Assembly: GCA_900544225.1 (NCBI GenBank)
Contig: UQUD01000036.1
Span: forward strand, 1 to 19,487
Source: an uncultured Collinsella sp.
GTDB lineage: Bacteria; Actinomycetota; Coriobacteriia; Coriobacteriales; Coriobacteriaceae
DNA length: 19,487 nucleotides
Direction: 5' to 3'
Positions 1-7,650 of this stretch are shown here, one piece after another. Position 1 is the first letter of the stretch, and each line of letters begins with the position of its first letter. The notes under the pieces are model-generated. The model was given only the letters and a program-made list of their open reading frames with translations. It was not told the origin of the DNA and made no database searches. The translations under genes were made by a program, and so were the position numbers.

Positions 1-111
1 GAGCGGGGGCTCCTATCTTTTTAGTGCCCTCGGATTGGGTCATAGTGTCTGTCGGCCGATCAGATTAAGAGCGAGCCTAACTGCCTGCTCGCCGGTGATC
101 GCTGCCCTTGT

Positions 112-1839
112 TTGCGCCAGGCAAGTCTTGAGGCCTTGACAGATTCCGATGAGGTGTCGGAGCAACTGCTCAACGATGGCGTTGAGTACCGCGCCCATCT
201 GCGCCCTCTGAAGGTCGAGGGCGAGCCTCATGTCCTGCTGATGGTGCGTCCGATCGATGGGCAAGAGGCTGCAAAAGAGGACCTTGTCTACACCGACGTG
301 CTGACGAGCGTGCACAATCGCCGATATTACGAGGAAAAGCTCCGTAGCGCCCGCATGAATGCCGGCGTTGCGATGATCGACCTTGATGATTTTAGGGTCT
401 TCAACGATACGTGTGGCCGTCATGCCGGCGACCTTGCGCTCGGTGCTGTGGCGACAGCCATGCGCAGCGGAATCCGTTCGACTGACGAGCTTGTGCGCTA
501 TGGCTGCGACAAGTTTGTGGTTGTCATGCCCAATATTCCCTCCGATGACTTCACCCGTCGCCTGCATCAGGTGTCCGATGCCGTTCGTTCCACGATTATT
601 CCGGGCCATGAGTACGTGAGCTTGACGGCATGTGTTGGTGGCGTTCGCATTCATGGCGAGACGGTCGATGAGGGCGTTGGCCGCGCTGTCCAGTTATTGA
701 GCCGCGCTAAGGCAAAAGCCGGTACGGTCGTGACCGATGCCGATTCCATCGAGGCCTTCCAAAGCAAAAAGCCTTTGGTACTTATTGTCGATGACTCCGA
801 GATGAACCGAGTCATTCTCAGCGAGATGCTCAAGGACGAGTATTGCATCCTCGAGGCCGACAACGGTCGTACGGCGCTCGACATGGTCGACCGCTATGGC
901 AATGAGCTGTCGCTCGTGCTGCTGGATATTGTCATGCCGGGCATAAGCGGCTTTGAGGTGCTGGCCGGTCTGTCGCGCCGATCGGTTAGTGACAATCTGC
1001 CTGTCATCATGATTTCGAGCGAAGATTCCGATGATATGGTTTTGCGCGCGTACGAGCTGGGCGCCTCGGACTATATCAACCGCCCGTTTGACTCCCGTGT
1101 CGTGCGCCGCCGTGTAAGCAACACCATCCGCCTATACGCCAAGCAGCGCCGCCTGACGAGCCTGCTGTCCCAGCAGTACAACGAGCGCGTCAAGAACAGT
1201 CGCATGCTCATCGACATCATGGCCGGCGTCATGGAGCTTCGCAATGGCGAGAGCGGCAGGCACGTTACGAACATCGAGAAGCTGACCGAGCTGCTGCTTG
1301 GCTGTCTGGTCCAGCGTAGCGGCACGATCTCCCTCGACAATGAGGAACGCTCCACGATTGCCTTGGCTTCGGCGCTGCACGATATCGGCAAGATGTCGAT
1401 TGACGATGCGATTCTCAACAAACCCGGGCGCCTTACGCCCGAGGAGTTCGAGATTATGAAGACGCATACCACGATGGGCGCCGACATGTTGCTTGAGCTG
1501 GGCCGCCATCACGTCGGCAATGCGCTTATGGAATATGCGTACCAGATTGCGCGTTGGCATCACGAGCGCTGGGACGGCAAGGGCTATCCCGATGGCCTTA
1601 AGGGCGACGAGATTCCCATTGCCGCACAGGTGGTTTCGGTGGCCGACGTGTATGATGCGCTGACGAGCGTGCGCGTGTACAAGGACGCTATCCCGCACAA
1701 GGAGGCGATCCAGATGATCCTGGACGGTAAGTGCGGCACCTTTAACCCGCTGTTGCTCGACTGCCTGCTCGAGGTGCAAGACCGTATTGCCGAGACGTTG
1801 GCACGCCCCGCCGACGTCGTTGCGTTTCCCACGATTTAG
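112..1839 (+). CDS. GGDEF (degenerate) - response receiver - HD-GYP signalling protein
   Basis: Three domains are visible. A GGDEF fold spans about residues 57-212 and keeps the DLDDF and HAGD motifs, but the active-site GGDEF reads GCDKF (131-135), so cyclase activity is doubtful. A receiver domain spans about 221-340 with phospho-acceptor Asp272 in LLDIVMP; the usual conserved Lys near its end is Arg324 (NRPF). An HD-GYP domain spans about 365-560 with HD at 423-424 and GYP at 491-493, intact for cyclic-di-GMP hydrolysis. Likely role: a cytoplasmic phosphodiesterase controlled by phosphorylation. The HPt gene follows after 23 bases. The start is uncertain: TTG at 112 has no clear ribosome binding site. 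The frame stays open back to 46 and that stretch reads like coding sequence, with a Cys-rich NCLLAGDRCPC segment resembling a region before GGDEF domains in related proteins. Stops at 22 and 43 block further extension, so the true 5' end may be frameshifted or lost. Confidence 0.85.
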   Translation: MRQASLEALTDSDEVSEQLLNDGVEYRAHLRPLKVEGEPHVLLMVRPIDGQEAAKEDLVYTDVLTSVHNRRYYEEKLRSARMNAGVAMIDLDDFRVFNDTCGRHAGDLALGAVATAMRSGIRSTDELVRYGCDKFVVVMPNIPSDDFTRRLHQVSDAVRSTIIPGHEYVSLTACVGGVRIHGETVDEGVGRAVQLLSRAKAKAGTVVTDADSIEAFQSKKPLVLIVDDSEMNRVILSEMLKDEYCILEADNGRTALDMVDRYGNELSLVLLDIVMPGISGFEVLAGLSRRSVSDNLPVIMISSEDSDDMVLRAYELGASDYINRPFDSRVVRRRVSNTIRLYAKQRRLTSLLSQQYNERVKNSRMLIDIMAGVMELRNGESGRHVTNIEKLTELLLGCLVQRSGTISLDNEERSTIALASALHDIGKMSIDDAILNKPGRLTPEEFEIMKTHTTMGADMLLELGRHHVGNALMEYAYQIARWHHERWDGKGYPDGLKGDEIPIAAQVVSVADVYDALTSVRVYKDAIPHKEAIQMILDGKCGTFNPLLLDCLLEVQDRIAETLARPADVVAFPTI

Positions 1840-1862
1840 TTTGACCAAAGGAGTTTTAATCC

Positions 1863-2219
1863 ATGATTTCCATGCGTGAGGCGTATGAGAAGATCGGCGC
1901 TAATTATGATGACGCGTGCGCTCGGCTGATGGGCGAGGAAATGCTTGCCCGCTTTGCCCTCAAGTTTTTGGATGACGAGAGCATGGACAAGCTGGAGGCC
2001 GCTATGGCGGCGGGAGACGCCGAAGGTGCGTTTATGGCAGCGCACACGCTCAAGGGCGTGAGCCAGAACCTGGGATTCGATAATCTGTACGGGCCGGCGG
2101 TCGTGGTAACCGAGGCGCTGCGCGGCGCCGATTTCGTTGACGGCGCTCGCGAGGGAATGCATGCGTTGCAGCAGCAATATGCGGCTACGATGTCGGCCCT
2201 GCGCGAGGCGGCTGAATAA
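1863..2219 (+). CDS. Stand-alone HPt (histidine phosphotransfer) protein
   Basis: 118 residues, almost entirely one HPt four-helix domain. The phosphorylatable histidine is His61 in the motif AHTLKGVSQNLGF, the classic HPt signature. The protein would carry phosphoryl groups between a histidine kinase and receiver domains; the obvious partner is the receiver in the upstream gene, 23 bases away and probably co-transcribed. A strong ribosome binding site AAAGGAG at 1847-1853 supports the ATG at 1863; an alternative ATG lies three codons in. No histidine kinase is encoded in the window, so the phosphate donor must lie elsewhere. Family call is from motif and size; the pairing is inferred from adjacency. 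Confidence 0.88.
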   Translation: MISMREAYEKIGANYDDACARLMGEEMLARFALKFLDDESMDKLEAAMAAGDAEGAFMAAHTLKGVSQNLGFDNLYGPAVVVTEALRGADFVDGAREGMHALQQQYAATMSALREAAE

Positions 2220-2243
2220 GAGCTTGCGAGCCTTGATGACTAT

Positions 2244-2336
2244 GAGAGTGGATAATCTCCCGTTTTAGGCCCGGTGGTGGCCTCGAAGTGGGAGATTATC
2301 CACTCTCGTTCGATACGTGTCCAAAAATCCACTCTC
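2244..2336. repeat. Palindromic intergenic repeat: long hairpin plus extra half-arm
   Basis: A perfect 18-bp inverted repeat: GAGAGTGGATAATCTCCC at 2244-2261 and its reverse complement at 2290-2307. The 28-base loop holds an inner AGGCC/GGCCT pair (2267-2271, 2279-2283). A third partial copy of the right arm, ATCCACTCTC, lies at 2327-2336. It follows the HPt gene and could terminate or stabilise that transcript, but there is no T tract directly after it, so a dispersed REP-like element fits better. Confidence 0.75.
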
Positions 2337-2395
2337 ACCCCTTCTGATTAGTGAATGGGCTATGCGCACTGGCGGGGCTTTCCGCATGCAATCAA

Positions 2396-2429
2396 TATCG
2401 TTGTTCGATAAACTGTTCGAATAACGATA
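2396..2429. promoter_or_regulatory. Candidate operator, TATCG-N24-CGATA, upstream of DUF2975/XRE operon
   Basis: A 34-bp element made of two inverted copies of a TATCGTT(G/A)TTCGA-type half-site: TATCGTTGTTCGATA at 2396-2410 on the plus strand and a matching copy at 2415-2429 on the minus strand. It ends 20 bases before the ATG at 2450. The same outer layout and length recurs at 3441-3474 before the ABC gene, which suggests a binding site for the XRE regulator encoded at 3019-3348. The binder is inferred. Confidence 0.5.
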
Positions 2430-2449
2430 GAGTCGATGAGGGTGAGTGT

Positions 2450-3010
2450 ATGTCTAACAGCGTTCAGCGTATGGCCAAAGCGGGCGAAAATATCAGGAAG
2501 CTTGGCTTTTGCATGGCAGCCGTTTTTGCAGGGATGCTCGTCGCTTTTGCCGCGTTGGTTGTTTACGTGATCTGGTATGCGGTTGCAAACGTTGCTTCTG
2601 TCGATTCTTTCGGCGTCGTGACGCTTCTCGATGGCGGGTGCATCGTTATCCCAAGCGGACTGTGCCTGGCGCTCGTCGTGGGTATTTCGCTTGTCGTTCT
2701 GTGTGGGATCAGCCGTAACATCTCGCGAGGCGTCTCGCCCTTTACCAAGACGCATGTGCGGCTTATCCGTGTTCTTGCGCTTGCCTTTGCTGTTAACGCC
2801 GCGGTTTCGCTTATTGGTGCCTACGGATCGGTCAATCTTACCATTGGTGGGCTGGAGCTTTACGTCGTGCCTCATTCCTTCGTTATTGAGATTTGCCAAG
2901 GCGTTGCCTTTGATGCGGGGTCGCTTATCGGCGCGGCTGTCTGTCTGTGTATCTCGGTGATCTGGAGTTATGCCTCGCTGCTCCAAGAGCAGTCTGACGA
3001 GCTTGTGTAG
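2450..3010 (+). CDS. DUF2975-family membrane protein
   Basis: 186 residues with four predicted membrane helices at about 19-43, 63-86, 105-124 and 153-175. The segment ISRGVSPFT (91-99) between helices 2 and 3, followed by a basic amphipathic stretch, is typical of DUF2975. Such proteins are usually encoded just before a small XRE-type regulator, exactly as here (ATG of the regulator 8 bases after the stop). The biochemical function is not known; a role in sensing a membrane signal and controlling the regulator is a reasonable inference. The frame is open from 2351, but ATG 2450 is preferred: it has a GAGGGTGAG ribosome binding site (2438-2446), and the longer version would run through the inverted-repeat operator and yield a Cys/Asn-rich leader that looks non-coding. 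Confidence 0.8.
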   Translation: MSNSVQRMAKAGENIRKLGFCMAAVFAGMLVAFAALVVYVIWYAVANVASVDSFGVVTLLDGGCIVIPSGLCLALVVGISLVVLCGISRNISRGVSPFTKTHVRLIRVLALAFAVNAAVSLIGAYGSVNLTIGGLELYVVPHSFVIEICQGVAFDAGSLIGAAVCLCISVIWSYASLLQEQSDELV

Positions 3011-3018
3011 GAGGAAAC

Positions 3019-3348
3019 ATGAGCTATCTCATCATCGAGCTTGAGACGCAGCTGCTTAAGACCGGAAAGACCAGTGCTGATCTGATTCGGGCGACGGGGC
3101 ATACTCCGGCTAATATTTCAAAGCTGAGAAATGGAAAGATAAAAGCTATTCGCCTAAAGACGCTTCTCGATATCTGTGATGAGCTTGATTGTCAACCGGG
3201 AGATATTATTCAGCGCGTAAGCGAGAAAGAGCTTGAGGAGCTTATTGTCGAGCGCGCAAAAAATGTCGTGAGACAGATGCGGGATGGCGGAGGCAACGAG
3301 GCGTCGCTTCCGACATCAGTCTTTGCTGTCGATTTGAGTGACGAGTAG
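3019..3348 (+). CDS. XRE (Cro/C1)-family transcriptional regulator, YozG-like
   Basis: 109 residues. A helix-turn-helix domain fills about residues 8-66: the recognition helix region reads HTPANISKLRNGK, followed by the family-typical AIRLKTLLDICDELDCQPGDII. The remaining 40 residues are charged, probably helical, and may serve dimerisation or contact with the membrane partner. AGGAGG directly overlaps the stop of the upstream gene and sets the ATG at 3019. This regulator is co-transcribed with the DUF2975 gene. It is the best candidate for binding the twin TATCG-N24-CGATA elements before its own operon and before the ABC exporter operon; that assignment is inferred from position. An intrinsic terminator follows at 3383-3418. 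Confidence 0.88.
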   Translation: MSYLIIELETQLLKTGKTSADLIRATGHTPANISKLRNGKIKAIRLKTLLDICDELDCQPGDIIQRVSEKELEELIVERAKNVVRQMRDGGGNEASLPTSVFAVDLSDE

Positions 3349-3382
3349 CTTAAGGCGAACAACTAAAACGAAGTATCAGCGT

Positions 3383-3418
3383 GAAGGGACCCGTGTCTAA
3401 CACGGGTTCTTTCTTTTA
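3383..3418 (+). terminator. Rho-independent terminator after the XRE gene
   Basis: A 14-bp stem, 3383-3396 with 3400-3413, contains ACCCGTGT/ACACGGGT and two G-T pairs, with a short loop followed by TTTT. It separates the DUF2975/XRE unit from the ABC unit, so the latter needs its own promoter. Confidence 0.85.
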
Positions 3419-3425
3419 GATTATC

Positions 3426-3454
3426 TTGACAAATACGAGTTATCGAAAAACAAT
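3426..3454 (+). promoter_or_regulatory. Candidate promoter of the ABC exporter operon
   Basis: A perfect -35 box TTGACA at 3426-3431, a 17-base spacer and a weak -10 AACAAT (3449-3454, 4 of 6 matches). The -10 region lies inside the left half of the candidate operator at 3441-3474, an arrangement expected for repression. Confidence 0.5.
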
Positions 3455-3474
3455 AACAACTATTGAAAACGATA
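3441..3474. promoter_or_regulatory. Candidate operator, second TATCG-N24-CGATA copy, upstream of ABC operon
   Basis: 34 bp with the same outer pentamers and the same total length as the element at 2396-2429. Inner half-sites CAATA (3451-3455) and TATTG (3461-3465) form a second inverted pair. It ends 18 bases before the ATG at 3493, almost the same distance as the first copy from its gene. Probably read by the same XRE regulator (inferred). Confidence 0.5.
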
Positions 3475-3492
3475 AAGGAAAGAAGGAACGAT

Positions 3493-4254
3493 ATGAGCGG
3501 TTTTGCTATCAAGCAGAACGGGAGGCCAATGAACGCATCAGCGATAAAGTTATCAAAGGTGTCAAAGCGCTACGGGAGACGGCGCGTTTTGCATGACGTT
3601 TCCTTCGAGGTGCATCAGTCTGAGCTCCTTGCCCTTGTTGGTGCAAACGGGGCGGGTAAAAGCACGCTTATTAAAATAGTGCTGGGCCTCTGCGAGCCGT
3701 CGTCGGGGAGCGTGGAGCTCTTTGGAGGCAAGTCGAAAAAAGACCTGAGCCTGATGCGGACGCGTGTCGGCTATGTGCCAGATTCCAGCGGAGCATACCA
3801 ATCTCTCAGCGCGGTTGAGAATCTTCAAATCCGATGTGCGGAATGGGGGCTTGATGAGAAACGTGAGGTTCCTCGCGTCTTGGGCCTAGTCGGGCTGGAC
3901 GTCGAAGAGAAAAAGAGCGTGAGCAGTTTTTCTCTGGGAATGAAGCGGCGACTTGATATAGCTACGGCTTTGTTGGGTGACACTGATCTGCTTATTTTTG
4001 ATGAGCCAGCAAATGGGTTGGACCCGCTGGGCATCGAGAGTATATGGGCCCTTATCGGTCTATTGAATCGAGAACAGGGTAAGACCATGCTCATCTCTAG
4101 TCATGATTTGGATGAGTTGGCATCAGTTGCAACAAGTTGCGTGTTTATTCATGACGGCGAACTGCTGAAAATGGAATCGATGGACGTCATAAGGGATGAG
4201 GCGCCATCCCTAAAAGAGTATTACAGGCGCTTGATGAAGGCGGTCTCGCTATGA
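3493..4254 (+). CDS. ABC transporter ATP-binding protein (exporter type)
   Basis: 253 residues. Walker A GANGAGKST at 50-58, Walker B LLIFDEP around 166-172, and the switch histidine in SSHDLDEL (His204). The signature loop reads FSLGM (146-150) instead of LSGGQ, a variant common in exporters of the CcmA/bacitracin and lantibiotic-immunity group. It would energise the two membrane proteins encoded next, the first overlapping its stop by four bases. The start at ATG 3493 is chosen for the ribosome binding site AAGGAACG-type run at 3483-3490; the frame extends to a TTG at 3463 inside the operator, which is unlikely. ATG 3529 with GGAGG (3521-3525) is an alternative that would begin at the usual family N-terminus. 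Codon use is AT-richer than in flanking regions, suggesting an accessory origin. The substrate is unknown; a peptide antibiotic is a guess. Confidence 0.9.
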   Translation: MSGFAIKQNGRPMNASAIKLSKVSKRYGRRRVLHDVSFEVHQSELLALVGANGAGKSTLIKIVLGLCEPSSGSVELFGGKSKKDLSLMRTRVGYVPDSSGAYQSLSAVENLQIRCAEWGLDEKREVPRVLGLVGLDVEEKKSVSSFSLGMKRRLDIATALLGDTDLLIFDEPANGLDPLGIESIWALIGLLNREQGKTMLISSHDLDELASVATSCVFIHDGELLKMESMDVIRDEAPSLKEYYRRLMKAVSL

Positions 4255-5075
4255 AGCGGGCGATTCATCCCATAAAGGCAGATATGATGCGTTTGCACAG
4301 GATGTTTCCGGCGAAGTTTGGTCTTGCGCTTATTCTGGCGTTCGGCCTTCTCTTCGGTGTCTTTCTAAAAAACGGAACAACGTTGCTCGCCTTTGGCAAT
4401 AGCGTTTTTGGGGAGGATATTGGTTTCTGCTGGAATGTAATCGATCCTTCTGCACCCGATGAGTCCCTTGTGCGCAGTGCTTTTGCCGGCACGTCTCTGT
4501 TCGTTCCGCTCATCGTTTGCCTGGCGATTTTACAGGAGCGCGGCTATGAAGAGGGACACCGAATTTCTTTGGCAAGAGGTCTCAACCGCTTTTATGGGGC
4601 TCTAGCCCATGCATTTTCGTCTGCTTTAATAATTGGCGCAGCATATAGTGCGCTTTGCCTTCTTCTTTTTGCAATAGCCATAATACGTGGAGGGCATAAC
4701 TACTCGCACGACATGCTAACTGTATTTTTGCCTGCAATGATAGTCAACGCCGTATTGGTGATATCGGTTGCGTTGGAGACGACGACCATCTATCGGATTA
4801 CAGGCAGCGCCGTATTGAGCGGGGCTGCGATAATTATCGGATTTGTCATGAGCTTGACGCTCTACGGAACTTACCTTCAGACGCCCATACCATCCTTGCG
4901 ATGGATCTTCCTCCTTCCAGGGCCGTACCTTGGAGTCGGATGTGCCCTTGGGTATAGCGATATGGGTCAGCTGATACTTCTGGAATATGGCGTGGCAGCC
5001 AGCTGTCTATCGGTATTGATTTACGCTCTCGTGAGCTTTCGTGCTGGGGGTGTGCTCAATGGCTCGTCAGACTAG
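4251..5075 (+). CDS. ABC-2-type membrane protein, first permease subunit
   Basis: 274 residues with about six hydrophobic helices (near 22-40, 80-95, 116-145, 155-175, 184-205 and 245-265) and a basic N-terminus facing the cytoplasm. No sequence motif names a substrate. Position gives the role: its ATG overlaps the ATPase stop (ATGA), and a second unrelated-looking six-helix protein overlaps its own 3' end, so the three genes are translationally coupled and form one exporter. A small ATPase with two roughly 270-residue permeases is the layout of LanFEG-type lantibiotic self-protection transporters. No lantibiotic precursor or modification gene is present here, so a resistance role would be against outside peptides. 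That role is inference. Confidence 0.75.
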   Translation: MKRAIHPIKADMMRLHRMFPAKFGLALILAFGLLFGVFLKNGTTLLAFGNSVFGEDIGFCWNVIDPSAPDESLVRSAFAGTSLFVPLIVCLAILQERGYEEGHRISLARGLNRFYGALAHAFSSALIIGAAYSALCLLLFAIAIIRGGHNYSHDMLTVFLPAMIVNAVLVISVALETTTIYRITGSAVLSGAAIIIGFVMSLTLYGTYLQTPIPSLRWIFLLPGPYLGVGCALGYSDMGQLILLEYGVAASCLSVLIYALVSFRAGGVLNGSSD

Positions 5076-5877
5076 AAGATTCCTTCATTCAGAATTGAGG
5101 CATGCGAGCAAATGGACGTACGCCTTAATCCTGGTAATTTATGCGTGCATGGTGGTATTGCAGCTTAATTCTTTCCCGATGTGGTTCTGTAGCCTCCGTG
5201 AGAACAGTTTCTTGGGCTTTTTCCCAGACCCGACGCTTCGGCTATCGGCAGAAGATGTCCTTCTATTTGGTAATGCAGGGGTTTTTCGCGGTCTGCTGTT
5301 CAACGTAGCCCCGTTGGCTCATGCATTGTTCTTTCCGTTCATCGTGGCTTGCATTGTGCCGCGCTTTGTCAGTTCGGGCTTTATTGAGGAACCGTGGGGG
5401 TTGTCGGAGGCTCGGGGAGGGAAGCGTGTGTGCGCTATCGTTGCTCGAGTGGTGCTGTCTTCTTTTGCCCTTTTGGGCGCGTTTATCCTGTCGAGTGTCG
5501 TTTTGTACTGTCTTAACTGCGTAATCGTTTTGGATGCTCAGCAGTATTTCAACCTGCATGTATTTTGCTATCGACTTGTTCTTGCTGCCGCTGCCTGCCT
5601 TGCATACGTGGTCTCTTGCGTGATCGCTGTTTCCTATTTTGGGTCCGGCTTCGGTCCGATTGGCATGCTGTTGCTTGTCAACGTTGTAGCGATCTACATA
5701 CAGATCGGGGCCAATTCCATGCTTCCGCTTCCAGCCTCGATGCTCATGTGGATTTGTGGCGTGACCCCGTTGGGGAATAGTCAATGCATTTCGATTCTAA
5801 TTGACTGCCTCATAAACGTAGCAAGTGTTTTTGCCATTTGCTTTACCGTCGACCGATTGCGGTCGAGATTTCTTTGA
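5059..5877 (+). CDS. ABC-2-type membrane protein, second permease subunit
   Basis: 272 residues, about six membrane helices (near 20-38, 77-98, 126-152, 164-190, 196-218 and 244-263). ATG 5059 is preferred over a GTG at 5041 because GGGGGTG (5046-5052) sits at proper distance. The gene starts 17 bases inside the upstream permease gene, showing tight translational coupling. The conserved-looking loop between helices 2 and 3, containing SSGFIEEPWGLSEARG, resembles the loop in ABC-2 permeases that meets the ATPase; this is a judgement by eye. Last gene of the exporter operon, followed by a strong hairpin at 5916-5955. Confidence 0.72.
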   Translation: MARQTRRFLHSELRHASKWTYALILVIYACMVVLQLNSFPMWFCSLRENSFLGFFPDPTLRLSAEDVLLFGNAGVFRGLLFNVAPLAHALFFPFIVACIVPRFVSSGFIEEPWGLSEARGGKRVCAIVARVVLSSFALLGAFILSSVVLYCLNCVIVLDAQQYFNLHVFCYRLVLAAAACLAYVVSCVIAVSYFGSGFGPIGMLLLVNVVAIYIQIGANSMLPLPASMLMWICGVTPLGNSQCISILIDCLINVASVFAICFTVDRLRSRFL

Positions 5878-5915
5878 TTGTTTGTGAGGGATGACCATAC
5901 CGAGCATACCAAATA

Positions 5916-5955
5916 CAGCGGGGGCGGGCACCGTTGCTGGTGTCCGCCCCCGCTG
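5916..5955. terminator. Strong hairpin terminator between convergent operons
   Basis: A 17-bp GC-rich stem (5916-5932 with 5939-5955, one mismatch) and a 6-base loop. On the minus strand it is followed by a T-rich run, so it best serves the C26 hydrolase/uptake operon; it may also stop the exporter transcript. Confidence 0.75.
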
Positions 5956-5988
5956 GCATAGGAGGCTTTAACCTGAGTGGTTTGCGGG

Positions 5989-6798
5989 CTAGCGCGCCTG
6001 CTTAACCTTTGCCGCCGCCTCGACAAACGACTTCCACAGGTTAAAGTCGGTCTCGAGCGTCTTCCACGTGTACTCAGGGTGCCATTGCACGCCTAGGCAG
6101 AAGGGTTGCCCCTCGACCTCGATGCACTCGGGAACGCCATCGGTTGCCTTGGCGACCAAGCGTGTGCTCTTACCCAGACGATCGACGCAGCAGTGATGTG
6201 CCGAGTTGGTCTGGATCAGCCTGTGCCCGCCAACCGCGCGCTCCAGCAGCGAGCCCGGCATGACCTCGACAGGGTGCACGGGGTCGTTGAGCACGTGGGT
6301 GTGGCGCCACTGCGTGCGGCCCTCGCGCGCACCCAGGCTCGGCACGTCCATGCACAGGGTGCCGCCAGTGGCGATGTTGAGCAGCTGCGTGCCGCGGCAG
6401 GTGGTAAAGAGCGGCTTCTTGGCGCGGAGTACCTCGTCGACCAGCTTAAACTCAAAACTATCGCGGATCTCGCAGCAGAGGGTGGGGTCGTAGGGTCGAT
6501 CATCGCCCCAGCGCTTGGGGTTGACGTCCGGGCCGCCGGGAATGGCGATGCCGTCGGCGATATCGACGTAATGACGGATAACCTCAATGTCCTCGGTGAT
6601 GGACATCTGCAGCGGCAGGCCGCCGGCGGCAAGGATGGCATCGACAAAGACACTTGCGATTTCCTCGTTGGGGGAGAGCGTCTCGCTTAAAAACGGCTTT
6701 GCCTCTTCCCAGCGCGGTGCGACGAGGATGAGTGGGCGGTCGGCGGGGGCGACGTCGACGTGCGGGGTGTATGACGATGAAGTGCGAGTTCCGATCAT
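5989..6798 (-). CDS. Class I glutamine amidotransferase-like gamma-glutamyl hydrolase (peptidase C26)
   Basis: 269 residues. The nucleophile elbow is FTTCRGTQLLN with Cys134; the rest of the triad is His240 and Glu242 in GVQWHPE. The segment AIPGGPDVNPKRWGD (85-99) matches the gamma-Glu-GABA hydrolase (PuuD-like) subfamily rather than amidotransferase domains. It would cleave gamma-glutamyl bonds in small cytoplasmic compounds, releasing glutamate. About 20 residues precede the usual family start; no other start codon is near and only a weak GAAAG lies upstream of the ATG at 6798. It follows the amino-acid ABC ATPase after 51 bases with no terminator between, so it is probably the last gene of the uptake operon, suggesting that imported material or its conjugates feed this enzyme. 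The exact substrate is not shown by the sequence. Confidence 0.88.
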   Translation of the reverse strand: MIGTRTSSSYTPHVDVAPADRPLILVAPRWEEAKPFLSETLSPNEEIASVFVDAILAAGGLPLQMSITEDIEVIRHYVDIADGIAIPGGPDVNPKRWGDDRPYDPTLCCEIRDSFEFKLVDEVLRAKKPLFTTCRGTQLLNIATGGTLCMDVPSLGAREGRTQWRHTHVLNDPVHPVEVMPGSLLERAVGGHRLIQTNSAHHCCVDRLGKSTRLVAKATDGVPECIEVEGQPFCLGVQWHPEYTWKTLETDFNLWKSFVEAAAKVKQAR

Positions 6799-6849
6799 AG
6801 GTGTAGCTTTCGAGTTTGGATGGGCATGGCGGGCGGGTGGGCGGTCTGG

Positions 6850-7614
<765 letters not shown>

Positions 7615-7650
7615 GGTGCTCGGCTCCTTATGACTCGAAATGGTAAAGCG

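Noticed and set aside
2244..2307. Simple intrinsic terminator of the HPt gene
   Set aside because: There is no U-rich tail, the loop is long, and there is an extra arm copy; termination may be a side effect but does not explain the structure.
2351..2449. N-terminal extension of the DUF2975 protein from ATG 2351
   Set aside because: It would run through the palindromic operator and has no good ribosome binding site; ATG 2450 has one and begins the family-like sequence.
5989..6798. Anthranilate/CTP-synthase-type amidotransferase domain
   Set aside because: No synthase partner is present and the PGGPDVNP and CRGTQLLN motifs fit the stand-alone C26 hydrolases better.
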